From Cylindrospermum stagnale PCC 7417 (GTDB lineage Bacteria > Cyanobacteriota > Cyanobacteriia > Cyanobacteriales > Nostocaceae): a DNA stretch of 64,000 nt. Positions 53,651-62,760 of this stretch are shown one piece after another. The stretch covers positions 2,806,501 through 2,870,500 of the forward strand of contig NC_019757.1 of assembly GCF_000317535.1 (NCBI RefSeq), in the 5' to 3' direction. Position 1 is the first letter of the stretch; every line of letters starts with the position of its first letter. Position numbers and translations under genes: made by a program. The notes under the pieces are model-generated. The model did no database searches, was not told the DNA's origin, and saw only the letters and a list, made by a program, of their open reading frames with translations.

Positions 53651-54758
53651 AACCCAAGGGTTTGTGACAAAATTTTGTCGGCTTTTAGGGCGTCAATGGC
53701 TTTGGAGTAAGCTGCATCATTGTTCATGTTGAACACGGAATCTGTACAGGTGGGTTTTGTCCGTTTAGCCGAGATTTTAATCGTCAGATACGAGCATTTA
53801 GAAGTTACTCACTGTAAAATTCACCATAATATGTATTACGGCATTTAGATTTTACAGGTGCTTTTGCACAACCCTAATTTGCTGTTTTGGATGTTAAAGT
53901 ACCCAACAAACAACAAAAATAGATGGTTAGCTACTGGGTTTTGATCTACCTTTAGAAATAGTTTTTGTGGCTCCAATCTTAATGAATGTGCTTTTTACAG
54001 CGATTGTTCAGATGAAGGTAATTGTTGGATAAATATTTTTTGGTCTCATGGATAGACGCACAGGCATAAAGAACGATGCAAGAGTGTAGTCTCAGCAAAT
54101 TAAGACTGGTGTATAATTGCTGAATTATTTTTCTACAAAAGCGCGAACTATAGCGATCCTAAATTAGATGTGAACATCTCTTTTTTCTCTTCCTCTGCGC
54201 TCTCTGCGTCTCTGTGGTAATGCCTCCGGTTCCCGAAGGGATACGTTAAAAAAATACTGCTGTTCACAACTCAAATAGGATTGCTATATCACGGTTTGGG
54301 GAAGTCTTGACAAAACTGGACAACATACTTAAAAAATTTAATCGTTAGACGAGTAAATCCTGTCCGGTAGGGCGGGTTATTGCGATTATTCTCAATAATC
54401 CTAGAGCCAAGACCCGCGGCAATACTCACATTGCTATAGTATTTATTAGGACTTAACGGACAGAAAATAGTAAATATAGGGTATGGTTTGTGTCGTTAAA
54501 AATCATGATTTGTGCGTTAGGGAACGCACCCTACAAGGGATGGGAAGCAAGAACTGCTATTATTTAGTTAGCAATTAAATTAGACATCTTGGTAAATTTT
54601 AAAACTTTCCTACACAACAAAACTGGCAAGTATTCTAAAGTACTTGCCAGTTAGGGGATGTTCTAAGAGGATGTTTTAAAAGTCCACTTGTCGGGGGCAA
54701 AACGTTATAGATCCCCTGTTCTGCGCGCTGGCTCCCCAGGGATTGGGGGATTTTTCCT
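53651..54758. other. 1.1-kb intergenic region with repeat remnants
   Basis: No credible gene. Dispersed pieces include CTCTGCGCTCTCTGCGTCTC near 54196 (a common Nostocales repeat), a partial copy of the GAGGATGT element end near 54667 (compare 61419), the inverted repeat ACTTGCCAGT / ACTGGCAAGT around 54624-54653, and a GATCCCC ... GGGGATT palindromic stretch near 54711-54751. The inverted repeat lies downstream of the Mn catalase gene and could terminate it. Confidence 0.5.
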
Positions 54759-55658
54759 CTAAACCCTTGACATTTGTTCCAACTGTTGCGCCAACGCCAT
54801 AAGTTCTGGTGTCAAACCAGGAGCAAATTCTTCAGGTCGTTCTGGCAAAAAGGGAATTGGAAACCCTTCTGGTGGTTCATCTACAGTTGTCAGCGTTGAA
54901 CCGTCATGTGTGGGGGATTCTCCTCGGAAAATCGCTGACATTAGGGAACCATCTAAGCGGAAATGATGTTGTTTGGTGTTTGCACCTTTCTCAACTAACT
55001 CCCTAACTTCGGGGTATTTGAGATTATCGATTTTGGGAATTGGTAAAGTCTTACCCCAATTAACCCCTAAAGCTTCCAATGCCTTGCCATAAGCTCGCTC
55101 GTGGGCTTCATCACGGACAATTAAATAAGAAATAGTCGCCCGTGCAGTTTTATTGCTCGTCATTTCATACAAGCGGCACTTTTGCAAACGTCCCGTTGAT
55201 TCCAGCATCAGGTTATAGAGCAAATCAAGCACCAAATTACCGCTGTTGTAGACGTAAGAACCTGACCAAGGATTACCAGCTGCATCAACTGGCATTGCAC
55301 CTTGAGCAGCAACGAGGAAATGATGCACATTTGGGGCATTAGGAGCCATACTCAGGGGTGTCGAACCACCTTCGCCTGGGGAACCGTTCCCTTGATAGCG
55401 AGGTGAGCCGTCAAGTAGATGAGTAATAGTGGTGGCGATTAGCTCAACATGACTTATTTCCTCAGTACCAATTCCCTGAATTAAATCGAGAAAAGGCTTG
55501 GCTTTACCCCGAAAGTTAAAGCTTTGAAAGAGGTACTGCATCATCGTTCGCATTTCGCCAAACTGTCCGCCTAAACCTTCTTGCAAGATATTGGCAGCGG
55601 CTGGATCTGGCTCATCGGCAACGATTTCATTAATTAGCTTTTGCACATGGAAAAACAT
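54759..55658 (-). CDS. manganese catalase
   Basis: 299 residues, non-haem dimanganese catalase that disproportionates hydrogen peroxide in the cytosol. The four-helix metal site is visible: GGQFGEMRTMMQYLFQ (Glu), GTEEISHVELIATT (Glu and His), RLYEMTSNKTARATI (Glu) and VRDEAHERAYGKAL (Glu and His). The long C-terminal tail (about 230-299) that wraps the partner subunit is present. It opens the stress-type gene run from 54.7 to 61.2 kb. Cyanobacterial homologues protect against peroxide and desiccation. Confidence 0.95.
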   Translation of the reverse strand: MFFHVQKLINEIVADEPDPAAANILQEGLGGQFGEMRTMMQYLFQSFNFRGKAKPFLDLIQGIGTEEISHVELIATTITHLLDGSPRYQGNGSPGEGGSTPLSMAPNAPNVHHFLVAAQGAMPVDAAGNPWSGSYVYNSGNLVLDLLYNLMLESTGRLQKCRLYEMTSNKTARATISYLIVRDEAHERAYGKALEALGVNWGKTLPIPKIDNLKYPEVRELVEKGANTKQHHFRLDGSLMSAIFRGESPTHDGSTLTTVDEPPEGFPIPFLPERPEEFAPGLTPELMALAQQLEQMSRV

Positions 55659-55856
55659 GGTTCAACCCTCAAAATTCGGTGTTGTTTTTCAGCTAATTTA
55701 AACAAGCAGGAGAGGAGATAAATAGACTTCTTGCAAAAGTTGGGCAAAACTCAATTTTTTCTGAAAATAATTGAGTCAATTGTGGGATATTACGAGATGT
55801 TATCGCTCCGTAAACCTGAAACTTTCAGCATTTTTACAAGAGGTCTAATGAGGCTG

Positions 55857-56198
55857 TTAATTTTCATCGCGTCCGTGAACTTGAGCCGGGGGACTCGTTG
55901 CTTCAACGGCGGTGAACGGTTCAAGAATTTTGTATTGATGGTGAGACCCTTTTGGCACTACCCAAGAACTCCCCGGTTCTAGCAAAATAGTTTGTCCCTC
56001 AATGTGCAATTCTGCCCGACCATTAATGACATAACCAACTGTTTCATAGTCGCGCTGAGTTTGCTGTTTATCTTCCCCTGGTTGCTCATCTTCCCAAAGC
56101 CGCATAGAAACAGTTTTGCCAGATGCCAGATATTTTTGACCAAATTTACCTTTGGGGGAATGGGTAGAGTCTATTTTCTTAACGCTTGTGTCAGTCAT
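55857..56198 (-). CDS. cupin-domain protein
   Basis: 113 residues with a single conserved beta-barrel: ETVGYVINGRAELHIEGQTILLEPG (cupin motif 1 region) and GSSWVVPKGSHHQYKIL (motif 2 with two histidines). The fold can bind a metal or a small ligand. The enzymatic or regulatory role is unknown. It lies 198 bp upstream of the Mn catalase gene on the same strand and is part of the stress-related run. Confidence 0.83.
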   Translation of the reverse strand: MTDTSVKKIDSTHSPKGKFGQKYLASGKTVSMRLWEDEQPGEDKQQTQRDYETVGYVINGRAELHIEGQTILLEPGSSWVVPKGSHHQYKILEPFTAVEATSPPAQVHGRDEN

Positions 56199-56339
56199 AA
56201 TTCTACTTCACTAAACTAATGAAGCTAAAGAGTATTTGGATGATTAAGCAAAGGTAGAGATATTGTCATCAGATTCCCCCTAGGGCGGTAAAACTAGAAT
56301 TTAGCCTCCCTAGCCAATGGGGGTTGGGGATATCGTCTT

Positions 56340-56873
56340 TTATCTTCTATCCTTTGCTCCGGTTACGGGACTATTTTCTTCGTAGTATCCGCGTTTAGTG
56401 CCGGTAATTGGTTCTACAGCTTCTTTAACTTTGGTTTTAGCCGAGTCTAAAAATTCTTTTGTAGATTCAGGGGTTTCTTCATTGAGATTGAGTCTGTCTC
56501 GGATATTTCCAGCAGTATCTCTGAGTCTTTTCTGGGCATTATCAACCTGATTATCATTTATAGTAGCCCGATTTTCAGGAGTTTTTTTGTAATAATTCTC
56601 CTCGGAAGTTCTCACGGTTTCTTGTGTTTGTGACTTGAGGCGATTCTGGGAACTGTCCACCCGATTTTCATTTCTAATATCTCGATTATCAGGAGTTCCT
56701 TTATAATAAATACCCTCTGGGGTTCTCACAGTTTCTTGTGTTTGAACTTCTGCCAGGAGAATTGTATTACCTGAGTTTACAGCCTGTATTCCAAAAAACG
56801 CAAAACTTGCCAGACACACGATCACAATTTGGAGTAAGATTGTATTTTGCAGCCAAGAAAATATCCGGTTCAT
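56340..56873 (-). CDS. membrane-anchored repeat protein of unknown function (177 aa)
   Basis: The ATG at 56873 has an AGAGG site 6 bp upstream. Residues about 8-30 are a single hydrophobic anchor (ILLQIVIVCLASFAFFGIQA). The rest is hydrophilic and likely disordered. A 44-residue unit is duplicated (QTQETVRTPEGIYYKGTPDN ... and QTQETVRTSEENYYKKTPEN ...), followed by an amphipathic, apolipoprotein/LEA-like stretch (KEFLDSAKTKVKEAVEPITG). No named family is recognised, but the composition fits cyanobacterial stress proteins. The ADH gene ends 12 bp upstream, so they are probably one transcript. Confidence 0.72.
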   Translation of the reverse strand: MNRIFSWLQNTILLQIVIVCLASFAFFGIQAVNSGNTILLAEVQTQETVRTPEGIYYKGTPDNRDIRNENRVDSSQNRLKSQTQETVRTSEENYYKKTPENRATINDNQVDNAQKRLRDTAGNIRDRLNLNEETPESTKEFLDSAKTKVKEAVEPITGTKRGYYEENSPVTGAKDRR

Positions 56874-56891
56874 AAACAACCTCTAAATAGA

Positions 56892-58061
56892 TTATGGTTT
56901 GAGTACAACTTTGATGCAGTTGTCTTCTTTTTGTTGAAAAATATGGTAACCGTAGGGAGCTTTGTCTAGTGGTAATTGATGGGTGATTACAAAAGAGGGA
57001 TCGAGTTTGCCATCCAAGATTAACTGGAGCAATAAATGCATATATTTCTGTCCATGCATTTGACCCATTCTGAAGGTTAAGCCTTTATTCATTGCTGCCC
57101 CAAAGGGTATTTTGTCTACAAAGCCACCGTAAACTCCCATAATTGAAAGGGTCCCACCTTTACCACAGGCGACCATCATTTCTCGCAGGACGTGGGGACG
57201 GTCAGTTTCTAATCTGAGCTTTTGTTTGGTTTGGTCATAGAAGTCTTCTAAACCAACGCCATGAGCTTCTAAACCAACTGCATCAATGCAAGCATCGGGG
57301 CCACGACCGCCGGTCATTTCCTTCAATGCTTCGCCAACATTAACTACTTCGTAGTTAATAACTTCTGCTTTGGCGTATTTTCTGGCCATTTCCAGTCGTT
57401 CGGGAAAACGGTCAATAGCGATTACTTTTTCTGCACCCATCATGTAGGCGCTAATCATGGCGAATTGTCCCACAGCACCGCAACCCCAAACGGCGACAAT
57501 GTCGCCAGGTTGAATATTGCATAACTCGGCACCCATGTAGCCGGTGGGGATGGCGTCGGAGATGAATAAAAGCATCTCATCTGGTATGTCTGGCGGAACT
57601 TTGACAACGCCGACATCAGCGAAGGGGACGCGCACATATTCTGCTTGTGCACCTGCGTAACCGCCGATCGCATGGGAATAGCCGTAAATTGCTGAGGTGA
57701 CGTAGCCGTAGACTTTTTCTTCGATCCAAGCGTTGGGGTTAGAATTATCGCACAGTGACCACATATCACGCTGGCAATAATTACAATGACCACAGCCGAT
57801 AGTCGAAGGAACAACAATGCGATCGCCAATTTTTAAATTATTCACTCCTTGACCAACTTCTACCACTTCCCCCATAAACTCGTGACCGATAATGTCACCC
57901 TTCTGCATTGTGGGGATGTAACCGCCGTAAATATGCAAGTCTGAGCCACAAATCGCCGTAGAAGTAATTTTAACGATCGCATCGCGGGGGTTGAGGATTT
58001 TCGGTTCTGGCACATTTTCTACCCGAACCTCATTAGCACCGTACCAGCAAACTGCTTTCAT
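56892..58061 (-). CDS. zinc-dependent alcohol dehydrogenase (formaldehyde-dehydrogenase-like)
   Basis: 389 residues, medium-chain dehydrogenase. Catalytic zinc ligands lie in [13 protein letters not shown] and [12 protein letters not shown]; the structural zinc loop is [16 protein letters not shown]. The NAD-binding motif is [17 protein letters not shown], followed by [14 protein letters not shown]. Long members of this type resemble glutathione-independent formaldehyde dehydrogenases. It probably removes reactive aldehydes during stress. It sits 36 bp downstream of the SRPBCC gene and 12-18 bp upstream of the anchored repeat protein, making a tight operon. Confidence 0.92.
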   Translation of the reverse strand: MKAVCWYGANEVRVENVPEPKILNPRDAIVKITSTAICGSDLHIYGGYIPTMQKGDIIGHEFMGEVVEVGQGVNNLKIGDRIVVPSTIGCGHCNYCQRDMWSLCDNSNPNAWIEEKVYGYVTSAIYGYSHAIGGYAGAQAEYVRVPFADVGVVKVPPDIPDEMLLFISDAIPTGYMGAELCNIQPGDIVAVWGCGAVGQFAMISAYMMGAEKVIAIDRFPERLEMARKYAKAEVINYEVVNVGEALKEMTGGRGPDACIDAVGLEAHGVGLEDFYDQTKQKLRLETDRPHVLREMMVACGKGGTLSIMGVYGGFVDKIPFGAAMNKGLTFRMGQMHGQKYMHLLLQLILDGKLDPSFVITHQLPLDKAPYGYHIFQQKEDNCIKVVLKP

Positions 58062-58097
58062 AAAAAATTCTCTGATTTAAATTTGCTTTTTGCTTTT

Positions 58098-58601
58098 TCA
58101 GCCTTTACCCCTTGGCTGGCCTTCAATGGTGGCGATTTCCCCTGCTTCCATCAGCATTTTGAAGCGGCGCAAATCATCACCTATTTGCTGTTCTGGTTCT
58201 TCACCGAAAATTTTAGCGATGTCTGCGACGGGCTTCGCCAACGTCGCCCCCAAAGTCCCACCAGGCGGGTTATATTCCATCATCACTTTGACTTCGGTAC
58301 CGCGATCGCCAGGGGCCTTAGTAAAGCGGACAAAGCCAGAGTTATGCACATCTGCGCCTTCTACAGTAGCCCAAGAAATAAACTCATTTTCCCGGTCTTC
58401 CAGAATATCTGCATCCCATTCCACACTTCCACCCAAGGGTGCATTGGCAATCCAGTGAGACCTTTTTTCGTTGTACACCTTCACAAATTTGAGATGCTTC
58501 ATAAACTGAGGCAAATTCTCGAAGTTGTGCCAGAAGCGATACAATTCATCTGCCGGTTTATTAATAGTTACCGTCTTTTCAACTCTGACAGATTTATTCA
58601 T
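58098..58601 (-). CDS. SRPBCC (polyketide cyclase-like) protein
   Basis: 167 residues of the START/Bet v1-like fold: VEKTVTINKPADELYRFWHN, LPQFMKHLKFV, SVEWDADILEDRENEFISWA and GTEVKVMMEYNPPGG. The family binds hydrophobic ligands in a deep cavity; related proteins occur beside alcohol dehydrogenases, DUF2267 and PfpI proteins in stress gene sets. No catalytic residue can be assigned. Probably co-transcribed with the ADH gene 36 bp downstream. Confidence 0.85.
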   Translation of the reverse strand: MNKSVRVEKTVTINKPADELYRFWHNFENLPQFMKHLKFVKVYNEKRSHWIANAPLGGSVEWDADILEDRENEFISWATVEGADVHNSGFVRFTKAPGDRGTEVKVMMEYNPPGGTLGATLAKPVADIAKIFGEEPEQQIGDDLRRFKMLMEAGEIATIEGQPRGKG

Positions 58602-58760
58602 GCCTATTCCTCATCATCTGTAGGGCGGGGTTTCTCCACCCTTGCATCTATGTTTTCTCAAACCGCCCGCAGCGTTAATCCAAAATCTAAAATTGCCATG
58701 AGGCGCAAAGAATCTGTTTTCTGGTGTGTTCTTTACGCCTCACTGAATCCTGACGAAAAC

Positions 58761-59858
58761 TTACATCGCCACAGCTGCCCCTGAAGTAGGTTTAGGAGGC
58801 TTCACCCCAGCAGCAATTCGCGACCGATACAGCTCTACCAATCGCTGTTCGTATTTCGCCAAATCGTTGTAAATTTCTTTAAAAATTGCTGTTGCTACCG
58901 GGTCAGTGTACATTACAGATAAATTGAAAATATCGCCAATACCCGTTTGCACATCACCCAAAGCGCAACGTATCTGATAGATATCGTCACTTCCTGTTAA
59001 CGCTGTTTTTACCTTGGCATATTGATTAGCGATATTAGCAGCTAAAGAGGGTTTTTCGCCCAGTTTATGCAGGTAAGTTTCCAGCTTTTCAATGTGGCGT
59101 TGCTTATTACCTATCATCTCTTGAAAGAGTGATTTTACTTCCCTATCTGATTCTTTTTCTACATACTGCTCTATTGCTTCTAAGCAATAACGCTCACCCG
59201 CTAGAGCAGTATTCAACCCTTTGGCAATATCACCCTTCGTTGAGCCACCCCAAGCATCAGCTATTTTCCACCATTCAGCACTTGTGTCTTTTTCATTTGG
59301 CAATGCAGCTTCTTTACCACCGTAACCCAAGCGGTTCAAGATTGCGGTTGTAAAAATTGCCAAGTCCCCAGGTTCACGGGAAGTAATTAAATTTCCGTCA
59401 ACAACTACAGGCTCATCTAGATAGTTTGCCCCAGCATTAATTAGATCCTTGCGAATAGCGCTAAAGCCAGTAACTTGTTTACCTTTGAGCAAATCACCTT
59501 CAATCAAAACTTGTGGACCGTGGCAAACCGCAGCGACTAATTTTCCTTGTTGCACTGCTTCTTGGACAAAGCGGACTGTGTTGAGATTAAGCCGCATTTT
59601 GTCGGGAGCTAAACCACCAGGAATTATCACTGCGTCGAACTCAGAAGCTATTGCTTCTGTTGTTGTGCCATCTGGTTGCACCGTGAGCTTACCACGTTTA
59701 CCCTTATATTTTTCATTCATCCGGGAACCGAGGACGACTATTTCCATCCCCGCTTGTCTTAACCCATTATAGGGAACTGTAAATTCTACATCCTCGACTC
59801 CATGTTCAATAAGGAAAGCGATTTTTTTGTTGCCTGAATTTTTGTGGTTTTGCGTCAT
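58761..59858 (-). CDS. PfpI/DJ-1 family protein fused to a ferritin-like (DUF2383-type) domain
   Basis: 365 residues in two parts. Residues about 12-180 are a DJ-1/PfpI domain: IAFLIEHGVEDVEF, FDAVIIPGGLAPDKM, and the nucleophile elbow AAVCHGPQVL with Cys and His. Residues about 200-345 are helical (IAKGLNTALAGERYCLEAIE, LFQEMIGNKQRHIEKLETYL), similar to the PA2169/DUF2383 four-helix proteins. PfpI-type proteins act as chaperones, glyoxalases or proteases in stress. The fusion would place the two activities in one polypeptide. It lies 159 bp upstream of the SRPBCC gene. Confidence 0.87.
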   Translation of the reverse strand: MTQNHKNSGNKKIAFLIEHGVEDVEFTVPYNGLRQAGMEIVVLGSRMNEKYKGKRGKLTVQPDGTTTEAIASEFDAVIIPGGLAPDKMRLNLNTVRFVQEAVQQGKLVAAVCHGPQVLIEGDLLKGKQVTGFSAIRKDLINAGANYLDEPVVVDGNLITSREPGDLAIFTTAILNRLGYGGKEAALPNEKDTSAEWWKIADAWGGSTKGDIAKGLNTALAGERYCLEAIEQYVEKESDREVKSLFQEMIGNKQRHIEKLETYLHKLGEKPSLAANIANQYAKVKTALTGSDDIYQIRCALGDVQTGIGDIFNLSVMYTDPVATAIFKEIYNDLAKYEQRLVELYRSRIAAGVKPPKPTSGAAVAM

Positions 59859-60056
59859 GAATTTTCTCGATTTATTTACAGAATTTGCCTAAGCTAAAAT
59901 AGTCATTAATCAAGTTATCTTAGGTTTTGCTATTGTTCAAATCAATGTTTTTGGTTAACAAAATGAATGGTGTTGCCCATAAATTAGTAAATTTCTAAAT
60001 TTTGCATTGGGAATTGTTTAGTATCCAGATGCTTAATTTATAATTTATTTATGTGG

Positions 60057-60434
60057 CTATGTGGCAAACAATTCTTCATAATCGTGAGAGAAATAAGCGT
60101 GGAATTGGGTAAATATTTCGGGAGTAACAGCGTTTTGCAACACGGCGAAAACAGCCCGGACATGAATTGCCGCGGTAGTGGGTTCAATATTTTCTTTTTG
60201 ACTTGTACGCTCAATAAAGTTTTGTAGATTGAATGATTGACCACTATCTGCCTCTCGCCCTTGCAAATACGTGGCTAGTTCTTGGGGCAATTTTGCAGCT
60301 AATAGTTGTGCTTCATCACCTGGAATCCGTTCTTTAATTGTTTCAAGTGTGGCGCGGGTAGCTATTTCTGCTTCTTCACGAGAATTAGACTGAGCAAGGC
60401 TCTGTACATGTGTAATGAATTCGTTATATTCCAC
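60057..60434 (-). CDS. DUF2267 family protein
   Basis: 125 residues, all-helical. ATRATLETIKERIPGDEAQL then LAAKLPQELATYLQG, and AIHVRAVFAVLQNAVTPEIF, match DUF2267, which is widespread in stress-related clusters but has no established activity. No signal peptide. It reads in the same direction as the PfpI-fusion gene with a 198-bp gap. Confidence 0.87.
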   Translation of the reverse strand: MEYNEFITHVQSLAQSNSREEAEIATRATLETIKERIPGDEAQLLAAKLPQELATYLQGREADSGQSFNLQNFIERTSQKENIEPTTAAIHVRAVFAVLQNAVTPEIFTQFHAYFSHDYEELFAT

Positions 60435-60513
60435 CTTCTACCTCCGCTTCTGAAAATCAATGTTGGTTGTTTAGCATTCAGGTAGTTTAAATCATGAAGA
60501 ATATGCCTATAAG

Positions 60514-60720
60514 CTAAATGGCTTTGTTATCGATTATGCCTGTACAAAAAAGCGAAGAGTCAGAAGTTAGTAAGGGATAAGTCTCGGTTAATAACTTCTG
60601 ACTCGTACCGTGATTTGAAACTACAAGTGGACTAACCATGAATTCATACATACCAGAATATGTTTGAATCACTAACTTAGCTTCGTTCCCAAGAGATAGA
60701 TTTTTTCTGCCTAAAGTCAT
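60514..60720 (-). CDS. possible small protein (68 aa), doubtful
   Basis: An open frame with an ATG start and a plausible N-terminal part (LSLGNEAKLVIQTYSGMYEF). The second half is built largely from an inverted repeat (AGTCAGAAGTTA at 60558-60569 and TAACTTCTGACT at 60592-60603), which argues for a hairpin rather than protein. No family recognised. It is divergent from the DUF6335 gene. Confidence 0.3.
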   Translation of the reverse strand: MTLGRKNLSLGNEAKLVIQTYSGMYEFMVSPLVVSNHGTSQKLLTETYPLLTSDSSLFCTGIIDNKAI

Positions 60721-60788
60721 ACATCCTCAGTCATATAAACTTGCAGCGTGAAAGCGTTATTGTGAGGATACAGAAAATAACTAAAATC

Positions 60789-61187
60789 ATGACCAAAAAA
60801 AATCAGAATCGCGACCTAAAATCCGATGATTTGCCACAAGAAATTACTGAATCCTATGGCACTGGAGTGAAAGACTTGCCGGGATACAATATCGGTGGGC
60901 GCTCAATGCGGGATGAAAGACGCGAGTATACAGAAACCAGCCCCCTACTCACTGGTGGTGATGTTGATGCTTATTGGCAAGATGCGGATGCAGTAGGGGA
61001 TGAAGCTGTTGGTGGTACTGCTCCTACGCCCGATCAAAACGTGACTGAAGATTTAGAAGCAGCAGTGGGTTTGCCTATGGATGATTACGCCTTTCTGCGT
61101 ACCAATGATATTTTAGAGCAACGTGATGATGCTCGCTGGGAGTTAGATCCAAAGTCTTCTGAAGATTATCAAGAACGACGAGAGTAA
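60789..61187 (+). CDS. DUF6335 family protein
   Basis: About 132 residues from the ATG at 60789 (MTKKNQNRDLKSDDLPQEI); an upstream start at 60741 would add 16 residues that look non-coding. Very acidic and hydrophilic. ITESYGTGVKDLPGYNIGGR, SPLLTGGDVDAYWQDADAVG and EAVGGTAPTPDQNVTEDL are hallmarks of a cyanobacterial family of unknown function that often sits in stress gene sets. No signal peptide. Likely soluble and partly disordered. Confidence 0.85.
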   Translation: MTKKNQNRDLKSDDLPQEITESYGTGVKDLPGYNIGGRSMRDERREYTETSPLLTGGDVDAYWQDADAVGDEAVGGTAPTPDQNVTEDLEAAVGLPMDDYAFLRTNDILEQRDDARWELDPKSSEDYQERRE

Positions 61188-61199
61188 ACTCATATCACT

Positions 61200-61311
61200 T
61201 TATTTTCTAATAGGATCGTCAGGTGGTTTGTTAACAATCACCGACGCTCCTTTTTTGGCAAACTTGCGGGCAATCATTTCTCCAATGCTAGCAACAGTAA
61301 TCAGGGACTGA
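61200..61311 (-). pseudogene. possible gene remnant (Rossmann-like fragment)
   Basis: Reading leftward, a short frame ending in TAA at 61200-61202 gives SLITVASIGEMIARKFAKKG then ASVIVNKPPDD. This vaguely resembles the N-terminal dinucleotide-binding part of a short-chain dehydrogenase that has lost residues in the glycine motif. There is no start codon in a sensible place. Treat as a weak suggestion. Confidence 0.22.
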
Positions 61312-61414
61312 CAAATAAAAAAATCTTCCAATAAACTCTTGTGGGAGGTCACGAGATTCCAGATTCAGGAGACGCCCACCCGATAACATTGGATAATTTA
61401 TTCTTTGGATATCC

Positions 61415-61733
61415 CTAAGAGGATGTCTGAAAAGTTGTTTGTGATCAATAAAACACTCGTAGATTCCCCCAACCCCCCGAACGGGGGCAAAAACTTCTCA
61501 AAGTCCCCCTTGTTCAGGGGAGCAGGCGCGCAGAACTGTCTTGTCTCCACGCCACATGCTTCTCCCAGGGGGAGACGCTGCGCTAACAAGTCTTAGTTAG
61601 ACGGCAGTCGCTTCTTTATGCCTCTTAACCCTAGTCGAGCGCTGCCTCCCCAACGCAGTGGCTGCCCATGACCGACTGGCGTGGATTTAGGGAGATCTCG
61701 ATCAATTTTGATCCGAATCAGACATCCTCTAAG
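61415..61733. mobile_element. MITE-like element, about 319 bp
   Basis: Ends CTAAGAGGATGTCTGA (61415-61430) and TCAGACATCCTCTAAG (61718-61733) are inverted repeats with one mismatch over 16 bp. The interior is a set of palindromes (CCCCCGAACGGGGG; GCATGTGGCGTGG-type blocks inverted relative to 22620-22650) with no transposase. It is probably a non-autonomous element. A partial left end occurs near 54667. Confidence 0.7.
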
Positions 61734-62365
61734 CGCTACTTGGTCTAGTGAATCTCTATTCAATTTCATACCTCCTGAAAGCTGTTAATGGCAAACCTCT
61801 CCACCAAGCCATGCATTAACTTTGCTTTGGAAATTACCTATTTTTTCCAAAGCAAAGTTTGATAATGCTGAACTACACTCCGCCCAATTTCTGTTCTATT
61901 TCTAATTGTTCTCATCTCTGGTTGAGATACATCTGTCTTCAGTGGGGTTAAAGGCTAAATATAGGATTCCGGTTTAACTTTTGAAAAAGTCTGCTATGGG
62001 AACACCTCTACCCCTCTGCTTGCAAGAGTGCTTATTACCTGTCTTTACTCCTTCAGTTTATGAATACCTTTGATAAGGTTACTAACAACATTTCTCCAGT
62101 CTTAACAAAATGGAGAATTATCTGTTGTTTTGTTTCCCTGTGTTGGACAGCGATAATTAAAAACTTACCAAATAAGTTTTATTTTCAATAGCATATATTC
62201 GCGCTCAGTAACTCAAATAACTTAATTTTAAAGACTCTCTTGTCTAAGTAGCTATGTTGCCTGCAAGCCCTCGATATTGTCAGGGTTTTGGGGCTTAGGT
62301 CTGTTTAAGATTTTTTCAACAAACAACAAGTTGATCTGAAGTTGCTCTATTTAATAGAGAAGTTT
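61734..62365. other. 630-bp intergenic region
   Basis: AT-rich, with no coding frame of good composition. A 15-17 bp inverted repeat around TTTGCTTTGGAAA ... TTTCCAAAGCAAA (61820-61858) is the only clear structure. Promoters for the small membrane protein may lie at its right end. Confidence 0.45.
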
Positions 62366-62575
62366 ATGTATAAATATCAGCAAATGCCCAAATTCAAAAG
62401 AGATAAACACAGAGTAAACACTATGCTTTTTACTCTGTGTTGTTCAACGTTAGTCTTTGGGGCAGCTGCACCCTTAAGTCATGACGCCCTTTGCTTCTTA
62501 TTTACTACTTTAAGTTTATTTATATTTGTCTTCATCTGTCTTTCGACTGGTTTAAATATATGGTTTTTACATTAA
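62366..62575 (+). CDS. small putative membrane protein (69 aa)
   Basis: The ATG at 62366 follows an AGAGAAG ribosome-binding-like site. After a basic N-terminus (KYQQMPKFKRDKHRVN) there are two hydrophobic stretches (about 20-35 and 42-65). No family recognised. Codon composition is AT-rich and the gene stands alone, so it may be spurious. Confidence 0.38.
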   Translation: MYKYQQMPKFKRDKHRVNTMLFTLCCSTLVFGAAAPLSHDALCFLFTTLSLFIFVFICLSTGLNIWFLH

Positions 62576-62760
62576 CACTCTATCTTTTTATAGTGTTTTC
62601 AGTAGGATTTAAATTTATAACCTGAATAGAGACAAGCTCAGAAAAGCCAAACTTTTTACTTGGGATATTTTCCGTTGTAGATTTGATTACATTTTCTCAC
62701 TATCTACTCCCAAAATATAGCTATAGCTACAAAATTGTAACTAATTTATCGGAGGTTTCT

